The notes under the pieces: model-generated
Databases searched by the model: none
What the model was told of the DNA's origin: nothing
Seen by the model: only the letters and a program-made list of their open reading frames with translations
Translations under genes and position numbers: made by a program
NCBI GenBank assembly: GCA_003133075.1
Contig: PKZN01000064.1
Coordinates: 8,552-15,773, forward strand
Source: Acidimicrobiaceae bacterium
GTDB lineage: Bacteria > Actinomycetota > Acidimicrobiia > Acidimicrobiales > RAAP-2
Length of the DNA: 7,222 nt
Reading direction: 5' to 3'
Part shown: one piece after another, positions 5,668 through 7,222 of the stretch
How positions within the stretch are numbered: position 1 is the stretch's first letter
Layout: every line of letters begins with the position of its first letter

Positions 5668-6066
5668 ATGAAGAAAATGACGCTCACAGTGATAGGCGCG
5701 GCACTCGCCGTTGGGGGAGTGACTTCGGGTCTCGCGGTCGCATCGAGTGCATCGACGCCCGTGAACGGAGTGGTGACTGGACGGGTCTATGAATGCCCGC
5801 CAGGTCCCATCGTCGCATCGCCGGCGCCGAAGGCAATTCCGGCGTTCGTCACGCTGCGACACGACGGCTCGAACATCGAGGTCGCGCCGATCTCCTTCAC
5901 CGCGTCGCCGCCGTGGCGAGGAGCCTTCACCTTCCACGAGCCGCCCGGTCGTTACGAAGTGATCTCCTCGTACCTGCACCAAACGGCCTGGGTTCGCGTG
6001 CGCAGCGGCGTGACGAGTGTCGTGCACTTTGGACCCTTCGCCTGTCCGATGCAGTCGGCTTCGTAG
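5668..6066 (+). CDS. Small secreted protein, probable carboxypeptidase-regulatory-like beta-sandwich
   Basis: I do not recognise the family with certainty. The 132-residue product starts with MKK and a hydrophobic stretch (about 5-25), followed by small residues (AVASSAS, 23-29) where signal peptidase I could cut, after A25 or near A29. No lipobox cysteine is present, so it is a soluble exported or cell-wall-associated protein. The mature part of about 100 residues begins GVVTGRVYECPPGP (34-47). It then has AFVTLRH (59-65), GAFTFHEPPGRYEVISSY (85-102) and VRVRSGVTSVVHFG (109-122). This order, and the PPGRYEV turn in particular, resembles CarboxypepD_reg or transthyretin-like beta-sandwich domains. 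C43 and C126, at opposite ends of the mature domain, are its only cysteines and could form a disulfide outside the cell. It converges on a 382-residue unknown gene, with five bases between the stop codons. Fold is inferred; function is unknown. Confidence 0.8.
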   Translation: MKKMTLTVIGAALAVGGVTSGLAVASSASTPVNGVVTGRVYECPPGPIVASPAPKAIPAFVTLRHDGSNIEVAPISFTASPPWRGAFTFHEPPGRYEVISSYLHQTAWVRVRSGVTSVVHFGPFACPMQSAS

Positions 6067-6079
6067 TTCACCTACGAGG
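6059..6079. repeat. Inverted repeat containing both convergent stop codons
   Basis: TCGTAG (6061-6066) and CTACGA (6072-6077) are perfect reverse complements separated by TTCAC. C6059-G6079 and a T6060-G6078 wobble can lengthen the stem to eight pairs. The TAG of the secreted-protein gene ends the left arm, and the TAG of the - strand gene is the start of the right arm. No T-run follows on either strand, so any termination would be weak or factor-dependent. Confidence 0.55.
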
Positions 6080-7220
6080 GCTCGGCTCCCGGGCGCGCGA
6101 CAGGCCCGTGGAGCACGGCGGCGGCCACGTCGACGTACGGTCCGAGGTCCGCGTCGAGTTCGTCACCGCCATCAAAATCGGGCACCGTACTCAGGACGAT
6201 GAGTTGTTGCCCATTGACCAGTGCGCGCTGATCAGCGGTGTCGCTCGCGGCTCGCGCTAACTCCTCGACGTCAACCTCATCGGGTAGTTCCGCGATGACC
6301 ACGTTGAACGATGCAGCACCATTCGCACCATCGGCCACGCAACTCAAGCAGCCGGTCGTGGTGACGTAGGAACCCGGTACCGAGAGGGAGAAGGCCGTCG
6401 CGGCGAGTTGGTCCTGGCCGAGCGGCGTCGTGGCGAAGCCCGCCGCGTCGTAGGCGTCGGCCACGCTGGCCGCCAACTGAGCCAAGTTCGCCGTGGGCGC
6501 GAAGGTAACCGCATTGTCGCCCAGTCGATTAGGGGCGCCGAACATGCCCATCGTTGGGGAACCCCGAAAGACCAACGTCTCGACGAATCCGGCGCCGTAG
6601 GTCGTGGAGACTTCGGCGATGTGGCATTGAGCGAGACTCGCCACTCGAGTCATGGAGTCGACGGCCACGTCGAGTCGGGCGTCGCCGTCGCCGTCACACA
6701 ACGCACGAAAGTTCGCGGCCACGGTTCGCGCGTCGGCGCCGAGGGAACGACCGACGAACAGTGCGGACTTGAGCCAGGACTCCCACGGGACCTCTTCGAG
6801 TGACGGAAACAGAGCGAAGCCGCCCATCGCCTCAGCCAGCGCGCCGAGCGACGCCCGGCGTCGACCCTGGAGGGTACGACGCATCGAGAACAGTCGCAGC
6901 GTCTCGAGCGTCGTCTCGTCGAGGTCGCGGCGAAGGTCGGCGGCGGCTTCATCGCCCTGCGACAGGACCTCGCGAACGACTGCGCCGATCACCTCGTCGT
7001 TAGGGTCATCGCGATAGCGAATGAATTCACCCGCGAGTGAGGGGTAGGTCACGCTCAACAACTGGTCGCGCCAGCGCTCGATCCGTGGATCGCTACTCAC
7101 GGGGCGAGGCGTCGGGTCGGGTTCGGTTTCCTCGCCACGGTGCCAGGCTACGACGCGCGACCCAGGACTGACCGGCGACGTCGTGCGTAGTGTGGTCGCT
7201 AGGAGGTGAGCGTGGTTCAT
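6072..7220 (-). CDS. Protein of unknown function, 5' end at window edge
   Basis: I do not recognise this 382-residue protein. Its first ATG is at 7220-7218, two bases from the window edge, so the true start may lie outside. No signal peptide or clear membrane segment is seen. Residues 1-45 are low-complexity and rich in T, P and E. Residues 46-200 look mainly helical, with an arginine-rich patch (RRTLQGRRR, 114-122) and a hydrophobic stretch FALFPSLEEVPWESWLKSAL (135-154). Residues 200-310 look mixed or strand-rich, with many G, T and A residues. A CxxC (C291 and C294, in TTGCLSCVA) lies there; C175 and C199 are the only other cysteines. The C terminus after 345 is acidic (DFDGGDELDAD). The CxxC could bind metal or be redox-active, but one pair is weak evidence. 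The long frame, with codon character like its neighbours and a convergent stop, supports a real gene. Confidence 0.75.
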   Translation of the reverse strand: MNHAHLLATTLRTTSPVSPGSRVVAWHRGEETEPDPTPRPVSSDPRIERWRDQLLSVTYPSLAGEFIRYRDDPNDEVIGAVVREVLSQGDEAAADLRRDLDETTLETLRLFSMRRTLQGRRRASLGALAEAMGGFALFPSLEEVPWESWLKSALFVGRSLGADARTVAANFRALCDGDGDARLDVAVDSMTRVASLAQCHIAEVSTTYGAGFVETLVFRGSPTMGMFGAPNRLGDNAVTFAPTANLAQLAASVADAYDAAGFATTPLGQDQLAATAFSLSVPGSYVTTTGCLSCVADGANGAASFNVVIAELPDEVDVEELARAASDTADQRALVNGQQLIVLSTVPDFDGGDELDADLGPYVDVAAAVLHGPVARPGAEPS

Positions 7221-7222
7221 CC

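Overview
The window looks like a piece of chromosome from a high-GC actinobacterium. The evidence is the GC-rich coding sequence, GTG starts, an Orn-type oligoribonuclease beside a class I acyl-CoA ligase, a WS/DGAT-family acyltransferase of the kind common in Actinobacteria, and two divergent genes that look leaderless. The lineage cannot be fixed from sequence reading alone; something near Acidimicrobiia would be a guess. I recognise no insertion sequence, phage gene, CRISPR array or toxin-antitoxin pair.

Left part (1-2528). A 1-Cys (Prx6-type) peroxiredoxin on the + strand has a strong ribosome binding site, a leader hairpin and a good rho-independent terminator. Convergent to it on the - strand is a 585-residue fatty-acid-type acyl-CoA ligase, whose GTG start overlaps the end of the oligoribonuclease gene orn by 8 bases.

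Middle (2521-5120). orn (- strand) and dut (+ strand) diverge from a gap of 52 bases. Neither has a Shine-Dalgarno sequence, and each has a TANNNT -10-like hexamer 6-7 bases before its start codon, so both may be leaderless. dut overlaps the following WS/DGAT-family gene by ATGA. Each arm therefore begins with a nucleotide-metabolism gene (nanoRNA turnover; dUTP removal) and continues into an acyl-lipid gene (acyl-CoA formation; acyl-CoA use). A complete tRNA-Gly(GCC) with encoded CCA follows.

Right part (5121-7222). This holds a small VOC/glyoxalase-fold protein, then a small secreted protein with two cysteines that looks like a carboxypeptidase-regulatory-type beta-sandwich. Convergent to it is a 382-residue protein I do not recognise, whose 5' end lies at the window edge. 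The two convergent genes stop 5 bases apart, and both TAG codons lie in one perfect inverted repeat.

Most of the window is ordinary chromosome. The best leads are the divergent, apparently leaderless orn/dut promoter region with its lipid-gene partners, and the uncharacterised convergent pair at the right end. I found no clear sign of a new multi-gene defence or mobile system.
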